Origin: Nelumbo lutea
Taxonomy: Eukaryota; Streptophyta; Magnoliopsida; Proteales; Nelumbonaceae
Length of the DNA stretch: 64,000 nucleotides
Direction: 5' to 3'
Assembly: GCA_022828595.1 (NCBI GenBank)
Contig: JAKGHH010000001.1
Location: 121,222,999-121,286,998 of the forward strand
Part shown: positions 1-12,900 of the stretch, in pieces
Layout: each line of letters starts with the position of its first letter
How positions within the stretch are numbered: position 1 is the stretch's first letter
Notes under the pieces: generated by a model
Databases searched by the model: none
Seen by the model: only the letters and a program-made list of their open reading frames with translations
Told to the model about the DNA's origin: nothing
Made by a program: the position numbers and the translations under genes

Positions 1-317
1 TTTATGTATATTATATATATATATATATATATATACATTATAAATTAATAAATATTCATTATATATAAATATATATATTTATAATATACTATTTAAAAAA
101 TAATATTATATATATATTTCTAGTGTTTTATTATATATTTATTTATTTTTCTTTATATATATTATAAATAATTAAAAACCAAAAAATTGGTGAACCAAAC
201 TAACAATTAATCAAACCAATCAACCAATTAACCGATTGATTTCAGTTACGAATTTTCCAAAAACCGATAACCTCAATTTGATTTAAAAAACAATCAACCT
301 AACCGTGAGCGCCCCTA
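1..317. repeat. AT-rich leader and right end of a hAT-like MITE
   Basis: The first 180 bases are almost pure A/T with a long TA run. They pass into a stretch ending in GCGCCCCTA at 309-317, whose reverse complement (TAGGGGCGC) resembles the ends of plant hAT-type non-autonomous elements. The left end would lie outside the window, so no terminal repeat pair or target duplication can be shown. Confidence 0.3.
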
Positions 318-2768
318 CTTTCTAAGAGTAGAGATGAATAAGTTAATTTCGTAAAAATTTAAGGGAAACTTTAATAAATTTATCCTTGAAAAAAACAAAT
401 AAGTTTGAGATGTTAATTAACAATTAAATAATTGAATGGATATACGGAAAGGGTCCGCTCCATTTAGTTTTAGCCCAATGGATGTACATCACGAGGTTGT
501 TGTGAGGGTCTTTGTCGGGAAACTATGAATGTGTGGCTATAGAAAGTCCGAGTACCTTCTATTTGACCTAACAAGAGCTGGGACTCAAGAAAGGCTTTTT
601 ATTATTTATTTATTTATTTATTTTTTGGGAGGGGGAGGTTCATTAACCCAAAAGGGGATTAGTGGTAATTATCTTTTATGACCAAAATACCCTAACCTTT
701 ATGCAAACAACTACGTGGCACGCTAGCAGCAATAGACATGATCCGGGTACGAAACAAGACCGTATCCTTCTACGGAACTGAGCTAGACTATACCTTACCC
801 TAAGAAGATATATATCAGGAGTGACTAAAAGGAGACGCGACAAATCTAGTCAGAAGACCATCAGAATTTGATTGATCTATTCTGATTCCAAGGATCGCAC
901 AAATGGTGTTTGGCTACTGGAAATATAAAATTGAAAATAATTGTACGACTTAAAAATCCGGACCCTGCTGGACCGGTTTGATTTGGCAATATTAAACCAC
1001 CTCCACGTGGCTCGAACATCCAACAAAACCTGTCGTCTAGCGATGGTACATAAACGACCGACTAGAAGGCCTCTCCCTTTCGCAAATAAATTAATTAATA
1101 AAATATTGTGAGTCCAGACAAGACCACGAGAGGATAATGGTGGTTTCGTTCAACACTCTAATGGAGCGGTTTCTCCCCTCCAGAGTGGTTTTCATACGCT
1201 GAGTCATCCCTTAAAACTGCTTTTCACTGTCTCGTCTCTCTCGCGCTTGGTTAACAACAATAACATAAAGGAGGAAACCGGCTTTACACAGAAGAGTACA
1301 CCTACACATAAGCGTACTTTTTTAGTTTTGTTTTGTAATTTTATTTTTATTTGAGTAATGTTGCTAAGAGTACTTGTGCAAATCTAGGTGGGATCCATTA
1401 ACTGTACACGTGGCGAGTCTTGATGTTGTTAGGGTTAATAAAAAAATAATACGAACAAAACAATGTTGATGTGGTGGTTACACTGTGTCATTTCCTCTAC
1501 GAGATCTTTACCCTTTTCACCCAACTTTTTATTTTTCATATTTTACAAAGGAAAAATGGAAAGAGACGGAGCGAAAGCGAGATACTGAAGGAAGGGGGTG
1601 ACTACGACCTCCGTAAACGTCGGTAGTCTTTGGCCGGGAAGAAAAAAAATAAAAAGGCGTCATGGCGTCTCTCATGCGTCAAATCAGCACAAGAAAACGA
1701 GGGAAACTCGAACGCCATAAAAAGCCGTGATCATCTGCAGCCAAAAGAAAAGCCGTGAGCATCAACTATTAGACAATTGTTTCTCGGTTTCTCTTTCTTA
1801 TTGCTGCTTGTGCTTTCTGGTCAGTAACCTGGAAGGCTGGAACCCACAGGTCACAGCCCTTTCGAAGTTTGAACTCTAGTTGAAGCTTTTTAGATTAACA
1901 AGCTTTTGATTGCGACTAGATGGAGTTATGAATTAATGAAATAATGGGTATTGGGTTTTTGGTGCATGAGACGAAATTAATAATGGACTTGCTTGTTTCT
2001 AGTGCTGTTTGGACAAAACCGGATTTTGACCTTACAGCAGGGCTGCTTCCCTTCCTTTTTCCCTCGCCGTTTAGGGGCCACGCTCAGTCACGGCCCACGC
2101 TTGCCAACCTTTATATAGGACCCTAGCTATCATAGTTCACAATACCGATACGAGATGGGCCGGGCCTGGGTCGAGAACAAGAAATGATGTTTAGGTTATA
2201 TTGTATCTACTTGTTACATAGTCTGAGCCCGTAGCTTGTAGCTGGTCTGATCTCTGATGGAGTACCTGTATGCTTAGTACAGCCCCTAGCCTAGTTAGTG
2301 GTAACGATGACAGAATCTGTGAATCAAGTGAACATTGCTGGATTGGGTTGTGGTGCGGCAAGTGAAGCACGTAGTGTACGACTACGACCACAACAACTAT
2401 GGGAGTGAAAAAGGTGCAACTGCAACGCCTTCGATTTTAAAGTGGAAAAGCAACTTCTTACAAAATTATTGGCCCATGTGCTTTTATATTAAATATCAAA
2501 GTTGAAGAATGCACATCAGCTTAGCTTATCCCATTATGTTTCAACCCAAATTGTTAGTTTGTGTGTTTTTTTTCATAAAACGTTAAATTAATCAATGACC
2601 TACTGATCAGGGCAGTTTAACCGTCAACTTACTAGGCCCAAAAAATAGTTTTTAGAGTCATTTTTTATTTTATTGTTTTAAAATTTCATGGTCTGACCCA
2701 TTCGGATTAGACAGACAAACCGTTGATCTAAAGACTAACCGGTTCTGTTTTTGTGTTAATTTTTAAGA
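318..2768. other. Non-coding stretch, no gene recognised
   Basis: No ORF here resembles a protein I know. There is a short TTTA microsatellite around 600-622. A 22-codon ATG ORF lies near 1662 in a GC-richer patch (about 1560-1860), but nothing supports its being a gene. Confidence 0.45.
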
Positions 2769-3107
2769 GGTTGTTTGGTATTGATGACGTTTATAAGACA
2801 AACGTTTTGTATGATTTTGTCTTGAAAAACGAGACAAAATTTGCTTTAAATGTTTTGTATGATTTTTTTACATCTCATCGCCATTAGGTGCCATATAAGC
2901 CAAAGAGTGAAAAATCGGTCTTGAAAATGAAAAACGTCAAAATTAGCGTTTTTTTAATAATCAATTCACACAATTTTCGAGAGAGCCATTTATCAGATAA
3001 ATGACTCAACCAAATAACTTTTTAGGGTTTTTTTTTTTTTTGTTAAATACATCTCCAATGCTGAACTGGCACCATTTCTTCTAAAAGCTACGTCAATACC
3101 AAACACC
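2769..3107. mobile_element. MITE with about 24-bp terminal inverted repeats
   Basis: The left end reads GGTTGTTTGGTATTGATGAC. The reverse complement of the right end reads GGTGTTTGGTATTGACGTAG, so the two ends are imperfect inverted repeats around about 340 bp of non-coding AT-rich sequence. The size and the GTTTGG-type terminus fit a MITE. I could not find a convincing target duplication, so the superfamily is open. Confidence 0.6.
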
Positions 3108-4297
3108 ATTTAAATCATTGTTAAGAATGAGGGTATAAGCAAATTTTTTTTTCTTATTTGGGGGAAAATTTTGAATACTAGGAAATCAATTAAGAAACAC
3201 TTTTGAATCAGCAACAGTTTGATTTGAAATGGGTCAGAATTGAATATGTGGCTGAAAACAATCCCACTTGATTATCAAAAGAAGAAAAAAAGTAATCCAA
3301 CCTGCTGAAATGACTTGCATTTTGTTACCTACTGTTAGAAACGCAACATGCTAGCTACTGATTAGGTTTTTTCTTTCTATTTTTATTTTTCTATTTCTGG
3401 GTGGAGGGAATGTAACGCTGAGGGAGATTAAAGGGTTGATTAGAGAAGTTTTATCCCACGTAACGTAGGTGTACAAATGACTGGGATTTGCATCAGTGGC
3501 TGTACTAAAATGGGAGTGATGCTTCACTAGCTTGTACTACCAAGAGCAAATTGGAGTACAACACACGTTACTGTGCCTAAGCACAGTAGAATTGTTGGTT
3601 AAACAAAAATAAAATAAATAAATAAATAATATATTCCTTATCACCTTGGAATGTATCATATATTTGTATTATTATTTGATAATTAGTTCCATTGCATGTA
3701 CAGAGATTAGGGTTTCTCGGTTTCAGCAAGTTTTGTTAGGGGCTCCAATTTTGGAGGCACGTATGGTAGGTAATACATACATAGACTCCATCCTTCCAAA
3801 ATAAAGTATAAAATATAGACAGACTCCAATTGTATTGATTAGATTGGAAAAGTATTCACATAATTAATGATCAAGTGGGTAAAGCCGTATCAACAATGAG
3901 ATAAGCAATTTTTGATGACTAAGCGTCCTCTTATTGATCAGTCATCCGTTTATATTTAATTGTTTATTTATAATTAGTGTCGGGATTTACATGTAATTAA
4001 TCCGCTGGTCCCTAAAAGGCAAATCATCAAGTTGGTACCGAAAGGCAAGGCTGTCACCGCCGACGACGAAATTCCAACTGTCGAAGCGAGATATTTTAGG
4101 CTTAGTGTTAGTTAGGGAAGAGTGCAAATATAAAGACAAATATAGTGCAAATTGGTACATTCAAGTTTCAATTTTCAAAACTCACGCTAGACCGGCTGGT
4201 CGGGTTGTCTGAGGCATGCGATTGATCAATTCGATATAGATCATGTTGCATTACGAGGGTTGGGATCTCTGCCAACAAAACACGTTCCTACCTCTTA
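3108..4297. other. Non-coding stretch, no gene recognised
   Basis: No coding region or structured repeat is recognised between the two flanking MITEs. A short run of AAATA repeats lies near 3608-3630. Confidence 0.4.
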
Positions 4298-4633
4298 GGC
4301 TGTGTTTGGAAGAGGTGTAAAACCTCACCACTAATTTAGTTTTGTCCGTATTTATTTGGAGTATAAATCAAGATCAATGTAAAACTCTATTCCAGTTCTG
4401 ATTTGTTAGCGTTTGGATGGAATGTAGTTTTATATCAATGTAAAATGTTACTTATGATGAGGTTTTACATCGATTATCGATATAAAAACTACATTAATTA
4501 AATCAATGTAACACTACATCAATAAGTACACTTTTCTATGCTTAATTGTTCACATTTTCAAATAGTTTGGTGTAAAATATCATCAGTGGACTTTCACTGT
4601 GATGATGTTTTACACCACTTTCCAAATGCAACC
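4298..4633. mobile_element. Tourist/PIF-Harbinger-type MITE with TTA target duplication
   Basis: The left end is GGCTGTGTTTGGAAGAGGTG and the reverse-complemented right end is GGTTGCATTTGGAAAGTGGTG, both followed by TAAAAC, giving terminal inverted repeats of about 27 bp. The 336-bp element is flanked by TTA on both sides (4295-4297 and 4634-4636). A 3-bp TTA/TAA duplication and GG..GTTTGG termini are hallmarks of Tourist-like MITEs of the PIF/Harbinger superfamily. There is no coding capacity, so it depends on an autonomous relative. Confidence 0.75.
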
Positions 4634-4636
4634 TTA

Positions 4637-5696
4637 GAACATGTTTTATTGACAGATGATCCAGACTCACATTAAGACTGGGATTTAATTGTTAAACCAA
4701 ACGGGACGTATGAATGGGTCTAGGCCATTGTAAGACGTAGCATGAGATTGGGAGTGGGGTTCCATTCCCAGAGAACAAGCACTCAGGCTAGGGATGCAAG
4801 TTGGGGCGGGTTATGTCAGGATTGTGTTCAACGATAACCCAGCTCGAGTTGTTGGACCCTCAACCTTTTAACTCTAAGCCAATCCAAAAGTTTGGCTTAA
4901 AATCGAGTTGGGTTTAAGTCAGACTTGGGTTGAATTCGAGTTGTAATCAGATTGGCTCGATTTTTCTACAAATGAAAAAATAAACATAAATATAAAGATA
5001 TATACATTTATGAATGCATGTTGCATATATACATAAATGCATGAATACACATATAATATATAGATACTTGCTTACAAAAACACATATTTTGATAATATTT
5101 ATAAATGTAAATATGAAGTCAAATTCAAGTTGGATGGGTTGGCCAAGCCTCAACGTTAACTCAATTAAGTTAGGTTCAATTTTTCAAACAGGGTTAAAAT
5201 TGAGTTCGAGCTAACTGCGTCCAAGTTGAGAGGAAGGAAAAATCAACAGTTGAAATCCTGTAATGATGTGAACGGATCAAATGATTCATCGCCCAAACAC
5301 CCACATGCTATGACCTAGCTTGCTACGGAAGGAAGACCAGGAGTATGGATGGCAACAAAGCAGGTTTGGGGGCACTCCAGATTTGCTACCCACAAAATGT
5401 TCTCACATCTCTATCCACGGAATACCATTGTTGTGTATTAGGAATATCTCCATATGAAGATATTCTCAATACACAGATGTTATAACGTGCGGGTAGGGAT
5501 GTGGGAATATCCGAGCCTGTTCGGGAGGGTGTAAATTCTAGATTCTACCTGCCCCAAAACCCATAGCAGAATGGATTTTGAGAACCCAAACCCTCTCTGT
5601 ACATGAAAATGTAAAACTTTCCCCAATCCTATCCTCTCCAAATCTGTAGAGGGTTGAATTTTGAGAATTCAAACTCTCCCTCCACATGAAAATATA
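4637..5696. other. Non-coding stretch with degenerate repeats
   Basis: No gene is seen. Around 4790-5215 there is a repeat-like block with GAGTT/CGAGCT motifs at both ends and an AT-rich middle. At about 5575-5700 two related blocks of about 75 bp (aaccctct..ccacatgaaaatgtaaaac type) follow each other and lead into the 221-bp duplication. Confidence 0.35.
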
Positions 5697-6140
5697 AAAC
5701 CCTCCCTGCATTCAAGACTAAAATGGATTGGATATAAAACTCACATATTCAAATATTTCTAATTATATATAAGTAATTGGTAAAATGACATGAACAACAA
5801 AATTTTCAATTATTTGATTAAAACATTTAAAAACACATTAACTATCAATTATTCTTCACATAAAATTCAAAGTATAATTAAATTCAACACCTAATACATA
5901 AAATTCATATGTTTTCCAAACCCTCCCTGCATTCAAAGGTAAAACGGGTTGGATATAAAATCCACATATCTAAATATTTCTAATTATATATAAATAATAG
6001 GTAAAATTACATGAACAACAAAATTTTCAATTATTTGATTAAGATATAAAAAAATACATAAACTATAAATTATCCTTCACATAAAATTCAAAAAATAATT
6101 AAATTCAATAATTAATACATAACATTTATATGCTTTCCAA
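5697..6140. repeat. Tandem duplication, two 221-bp units
   Basis: The sequence starting AAACCCTCCCTGCATTCAA at 5697 recurs at 5918, an exact offset of 221 bases. Similarity continues through the whole unit to about 6140, with scattered substitutions and a small indel near 6050. The unit is AT-rich and non-coding. It looks like a moderately old local duplication. Confidence 0.75.
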
Positions 6141-9100
6141 CAATATAGGTCAGAGAGAATTAGATTTAACCTAATAGAATATTCTATCCATACCCATACT
6201 GGTTGTAAAATCCCAAATCCCATTACCACCTCAAAATCTATCCTTTAAGCAAATAACTCTGCCGGAACACGGAGGATAGGGGCCATAGTCTCCGCTTGCT
6301 TCGGAAATTGGTGGGGCTGTAACTCATTATTGATCAAATAGTGTCAGATGCTAGTCCATCAACGTTAAGTAATGCACTAAAAAAAGCATAAAATAAAATT
6401 GATTCTTGATGTCCTGACCACGTCTATCCACAATACATTATCCCTTCTTGAATTGAGAATATCTCTCTTAAATAATATTATATAAGAGGATAAGATATTC
6501 TCTATATATGGCTGTAATGTTACGTGGATAGATGTAGGCAAAATTTGTATGAACAGAAAATCCGGACTCATCAAGATTACCCACGCAATCGATCGCTTTC
6601 TGCATGCATCCACTACCTAGAAGAGGCTCGTCAAATCAAGACGACGACTTTTAGTATCAGATCCATAAATAAAAATCTGTCAATTATTACTGCTCATGCT
6701 ACCACTCAACAGGAATTGATTCGACAGTTAAGCTAAGCACCATCCATGATCGGTCATTTGGCCCAGGCCCACCGACCTAGAAGGTATACAGATTACAGAC
6801 AGTCTAAATCTTTTAACAACGTATGTTAATTCCCAAATAAAATGGGCGAGTCCACTAATCACATTGGGCCTAGAGATGGCAATTCCCCCCTCGAGTTTTG
6901 TATATAATTTTCTTGAATCCGTTTTGAATCCTAACGTAAAATTAATAAAATATTTTTAAGTTTTTTCTAAATTTTTAAAATCCTAAATTTCAAATACTTT
7001 CATAAATATTATAATTTAATTTCTAAAATACCCCAAACTTTTATATTTTATATATATAAATTATTCATAAAATAAATAATTTTTAAGAAATTGCTTTAGA
7101 ACAGAAAAAAAAAAATTAAAAGATTATCCATCCTTAACGAGAATGAATGCCCAGCCACCAAAAACAGGTTGAAAACGGGGCAAAATATCTTGACTTCGGG
7201 GTGGGGACATGTCTTAGCTCTTCTCGTGCAAATATTTAGAAGCGGAAGTAGATATTTCCTTTACAGCTAGTCAGCCACGCGTATACAATACTTGCTGGAC
7301 TACCGAAATAACTTGAATGGTTGGTTGAGATCACAAATCACGTTGACTGTTGACTTGAGATGTGTCCTCCAGGACCACCGTGACTGTCGCTAATCCTCAT
7401 ACGAAGCCCCTAATAGAAAATTAAGCCCAGCTTAAACAAGTTCATTTGCTTCATTCACAATCTTTCAAACCATCGCTCATGATCTTCTCTCCACCAAGAG
7501 AGTACTGTTTGATCTATATTTAGAAAATTAATCCTGATCTCTACCCATACTCTTTTGTCAAACCCAAGCCCATTATCTTTTCCTACATGGTCAATGAACA
7601 TAAAATTAAATCTCAGTCTTCTTGAGAACATAAATGGTATGGAAAAAAGTGGAACAAATCCCACTAGAAAATCTACTGTGAAAGTTGATTTTCTCAAAGA
7701 TTATACAAGCATAAACTATTTCCCAACTACCACTAACCACTGTACTCTTGAGAATCAACTGAATTTAAAAAAGAGTTTCCCGGGTTTCAGCTTTGCAAAA
7801 TCCAGAGCGGAGACAATGGATCTAAATTAAAACAGCACAACTGAATATCCCATTGTTAATTAGTTAAACCCCAATTATAGAGTGATTGTAGCTGGCTCAA
7901 CCTATTGTTTTCCTCCCTGGATCACAGGAAGACCTCCATGACTGAACCTATTTCGTTCTTATAGATTTCTTCTCATCTGTAGCCTCTGGGAGTGTGAATA
8001 CATTGGCTTTCGGTCAAACTAGTTTAGAGATCTCAGATCGGTTTGAGATTTAGGATCAATTAAGACTATTGGTAAGTGTGAACAAATCAGTATACTGCAA
8101 TATGCTTCATCACTGGATGGTGACTATACGGGTTGCGTGACTCTGAGTCTCTGACATGCAACGCGCTTAGTTGATAGGGTACATACATCTGAGATGGCGT
8201 GTCTGAGATATTCTACTTGACTCTCCTTGTGTTCTGTAAGCTTTTTTGTTGTTGTTTTTTTTTTTTTTTTTTTTTTAAGTCGTGTCATCGTGTGTAAGCT
8301 ATATTCTGCCTGAAATTATTCGGACATCATTAATTAAGGTTACGTTTGGAACTTTAAATTTGTATTTTGGTGCAAGGTTCTATTCGAAGTATCAGGCATA
8401 TGTCATATCTTTGGTTTATTGATATTTTTTAAGGTATTTAATCATTCTTTTTCGGCAGCCCAAATAAGTTTAAAGTGTGGATACATCCCATTCAACACAT
8501 GAGAATTTATCCTTTATCGATATTTTCGGATCATATTTGGGGTTTGAAAGTATTTTTAAAAGCAATTTTTACAAATTACTTGTTAAATCAATGTGTTTTT
8601 CCGCAGCTCAAATAAGGAGCCTTAAATTAGCCTATTAGGATATTGTTAACTTACGCGTTTCACTGTTTTGAGCATCTAAAAGAAATGAGAAATCTTATTG
8701 TAACAAGGATGTTTTGTTAGTTGGTTGGTTGGTTGTCACTGGGGCGACAAACCCATGATTGCTTGTGTAGTGAAGCAATCTCCCCTGATTGATTGAAAGC
8801 TGGACAAATAACATAACACTCATGAGAATAAACTGAAATTCTTCCCTTGCTGTGTTTCTCAGCTGAGTTTGGTTTTGCCTCGCAATTCCCTTAGTAATCT
8901 TTTGCATCATTTTCAGTTCCAGTTTGTCCAAAGCTAGACAAAGGGAAATTGATGGAAACGCAAACAAATATCAATACCGACTACCACTTCAATCCAAACT
9001 GCAAACAGGGCTCCAACTTCCAACTCCCCCTCCCTCTGGCCGCTGGGTTGGGTTGGGTCAGAAGCCACGCCAGGCCCAACCCGAACTACTACTGTATTAT

Positions 9101-11640
9101 CATCTTATATCCCAAGTCCCAAGTCCCAAGTCCCAACCAAATCAAAGAAACAGAGCCCACTGTTGACAGATCCCATCAAATGAGGGAGTCTTTTCTCTAG
9201 TACAGATTGGAATCTTGTTTAACATCCATGGACAGTACACGTCTCTTCTCACATGTGAGTGCTGTTCTACCTTACACACTGCCCTTCCTTGTGGAGTTAT
9301 GCCATAGGTTTTAGTTTTTTTCTGTGAAGGTTCACATTTATAGGAATTGCAACGGGACGGGGTGGGGCCGGGTTTTGCATGCCCATCCCTGAACCCGAAC
9401 TCAAATACCCTATCATGTCCCTGGTCCCTAGAGTTTTGGGTTCCCTGAAACTCACACCGTATCCCGATTTGTGGTTAAAAAATCATCTCGACACATTTTC
9501 TTTTTTTTTTTTTTTTTTTAATCTTAAGCGACTATATTTTTGTTGTTTGGGCTCTGTATGAAGTATGAATTATATTTGTACTGATTTAAATGCATGGGAA
9601 AACATAGACTGAGTGTAAATTTTGGTTTGCTTTTGCTTCACATTGGACTTTGTCTTATTTGTTTGTTCTTTCCCACTTCAATTGTCTTTTTTGTTTGGGA
9701 GAAGTAAAATCGGAAGTAAATAATGTATATCCCCACCTTATAAAAAAGAAAGAGAGTGGAGATAAGGAAGGATTATCTATTTGGCAGTGAGATAAAAAGA
9801 AACAAGACAATATGGTCCCCACTTTATATGAGAGTCAATTGATTTAGGAGGGAGGTGGTGCAAATTTTTCATCACTTTTTGAGACATAAAATTTGCATTG
9901 CTGGTTGGTATGAATGAAATAAAAGGTACGAATTTCATAGTTATAAGCAAGCGAATGAAAGACTGAACCGGGTGCAAAATTTGTGTCTGGTTTAAATTTG
10001 CAACACAAACAAACATAGTTCTTGCAACTACCCAAAAGATTTTTGGGCCAAATGGATGGGTCGGGCTATCAGCTTCTGTAATGCCAAGCCTCGGCCCAGT
10101 TAGGTATTTGGATTTAGGGCCAAACGGATGGCCAATTGGGTACCCGAACTAACACTGAAGGCCCATCCTAAGGCAGTTGAACCACGCTTAGGAATTTGGA
10201 CCCTTGCGTCAATCTTGTTCTTCTTCGACTGTTCACGAAATCAACGCAACCCCAGAAGACGCCAAAGTCCAAACAGCTGGGGATTTTGGATTCCGCGGGC
10301 GGAGCATAATTTGATAAGATTTCAAAAAGGCAGGTCCAACTCAACAGATTTGAATAACGGCCCACTTTGAGATGGACTCCAATAATTTAATGGGTCATTG
10401 GTCTGTCAGCGAGATGGGCCTAAAATTTAGGATTAATTCTTTCTTTTGTTTTGCCAAGTCTTGAGTCTTGACTAGTGAAGTCAGCAGAATTTCCCGTTAT
10501 TCCAGGCAGCCTTAGCCCCCATAGCCATAGTCCATAGGGGACAAGTGCTATACGCTAGATGCCTCGTTAATGGATTAATGGATCAGTGACGGGATGTATA
10601 GGGGCCCACTGAGAGGCCTAATTAATGGGTTAATGAGGGGGTCCACTGGCACAACCTGGAGAGACTGCCTATCCGCGGTTTGAACCCGAACTTCCATTGT
10701 GGAAGAAAAGGATGTCCCACCGGAAATCAAAATCTTTAAACTATATATAATACCAACAAAACTTGTCAAGCAATGAATTGTGTATCACCGAACTTGATGA
10801 AATCAGAAAACTTTAGCAAAATGAGAAGAAAAATGGCTATCAGGGGTCGTCTTTGTCCTCTCTAGATCGCATCTTCTTCACATATACATGATACATTTTC
10901 ACTTGAGAAGGGATAGTAGTTAGCTGATTGATGTGAAGACTTGGTTGTAAACCCAATTCTATTACGCAAACTCTCTGTTTGATATTACCAAGTTCACGTG
11001 GCCAATAATTATTAAAACAATATAAAAGAGTCAAATTCCAATGTGTGTGTGAGAGAGATTGATCAGGCTGGCTCACCCTATGGCCTATGGGTATTGGGAA
11101 TTCTAACTGGACAAATTTAAGTACAGCTTTTGGCCCATGTCCCATGCGAAAATCAGCTGTTAAGACCTTGATATAGGCTTGGCCAAATGAACGCATTAGG
11201 GCCGGCCTGGGTCATTGAGAACTTGGCGGGGGGATTAAGATTCAAACATTGGCTGATCACGTACCCAGACGAAAACCAACTTTACTCCATTTTTGTTGTT
11301 GTTTTTTTTTTTTTTTTGGTCAAATTGGCATGAACAACCCAAAACCCAATTGACACAATCCCATTTTTTTGGCTTGATTAGTTTTAGATTTTTGGAAATG
11401 GGATTGATGGAGGGCATTTGACAAGTCTTTTCTTGTGGTTTTTTTCCGTTTTAGATTTTTTGGTCTTTCTTCGTTTAACAATTAAAGACAGGAATCCAAA
11501 AAGACATGCCTAAAAAACTCAAAGAAGCCCAAAATGACCAGAAATCTAGAACAATCCTTTGAGGTGGTTTATGTGTTTTCTAAGGCATATATCACACTAG
11601 CGGGACCAATGCAATGGATGGGATTTGTCAAGGGAAAGTG
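6141..11640. other. Long non-coding region
   Basis: About 5.5 kb without a recognisable gene. It contains poly-T runs near 8257, 9498 and 11305, a four-copy 7-bp repeat (TCCCAAG type) at about 9110-9138, and several short GC-richer patches of the dispersed-repeat type common in plants (about 9335-9430, 10060-10140). The longest ORF, 118 codons on the minus strand at 10840-11196, shows no recognisable motif. Confidence 0.4.
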
Positions 11641-11787
11641 ATAGTTTCTTTGAATAAATTAAAATTTAATAATATAAATATATTTTGAAATGTTTTCAAT
11701 ATATTGACTAATACATGATTTAAATAATGTATTTAATACTTATAAAATAACTTTCAATACTTATTTAATAACTAATTATAAAATAAG

Positions 11788-12835
11788 TGAGGTAAAACGA
11801 ATTTATTCCAATTTAATAATTTCCAAGAAATTAAAACTTAATTATGTTCCTGAATCCATTATTTAAATAATGGATTTAATAATTATTAAATAATTTCCTG
11901 TAATTGTTGAATAAATAATTACTAAAAAAGTGAGGTAAAATATTATGTAAATAATTTTTTATTTAATAATTATTTTTTTAAACAATAAAGATGAACTATT
12001 ATGTATAGTTTCTGAAATAATTATTAATTAATTAAATAATTTACCCCAAGAAATTACAATTTTATAACTTGGGAAATTAATTTCCTGAAAATTAATTTAT
12101 TATAAATTAATAATTCATTCCAAGAAATTAAAAGTTAATAACTCAAATAATTTATGAAATATAATTAAGTGAGGTAAAATATTATGTAAGTAATTAAACA
12201 ATAAAGATGGACTATTATGTAAATAATTTCTGAAATACTTATAAATAATTAAATAATTTATTTAAGAAATTAAAATTTTATAAGTTGGGGAAATTAATTT
12301 TCTGAAAATTAATTTATTATAATTTAATAATTTCTTCCAAGAAATTGAAATTTAATAACTTAAATATATTTTGAAATAATTTTCAGTATATTCCGTAATC
12401 TATTATTTAAATAATGGTTTTAATAATTATTAAATAATGAGGTGAAATTTTTTTGTAAATAATATTATTTAGTAATTATTTTTTAATAGTAAAGATGGAC
12501 TAATTGACTATTATTTAAATAATTTTCAAAATAATTATTGGATAATTCAATGATTTAACTATATTGTGAAATAGTTTTCAATATATTCTCGAATTCATTA
12601 TTTAAAACAATGGATTTAAAAATTATTAAATAATTATAGTTATTTAATAAGTAAGGTAAAATATTATGTGAATAATTATTTAATAACAATTTATTAAATA
12701 ATGAGGAAGTTTTAGTGCAATAATTATTGTAACACAAATAATAATAAACATTGCAATAATTTCATTGTAATCTAATATTAATAATTTTCCATTATGCAAT
12801 AATTACAATATTGTAATGAATACGTAATCGAAATT

Positions 12836-12894
<59 letters not shown>

Positions 12895-12900
12895 AGTTTT
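11788..12900. repeat. Diverged AT-rich tandem repeat block
   Basis: A core of the form TGAGGTAAAA, usually followed by TATTATGTAAATAAT, recurs at 11788, 11931, 12170, 12438 and 12652 (spacings about 143, 239, 268 and 214). It alternates with recurring blocks such as AAAGATGGACTATTATG and TAAAATTTTATAA. G+C is extremely low throughout. This is a degenerate tandem family with units of about 240 bp rather than unique sequence, and no coding function is plausible. Confidence 0.65.
12838..12893. repeat. (ATT)n microsatellite, about 18 copies
   Basis: An uninterrupted ATT/TTA trinucleotide run of about 56 bases at the right edge of the AT-rich tandem block. Long perfect runs like this are normally length-variable. 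Confidence 0.95.

Noticed and set aside
10840..11196. 118-codon minus-strand ORF
   Set aside because: No homologous motif, no splice or promoter support; average for random openness over the window.
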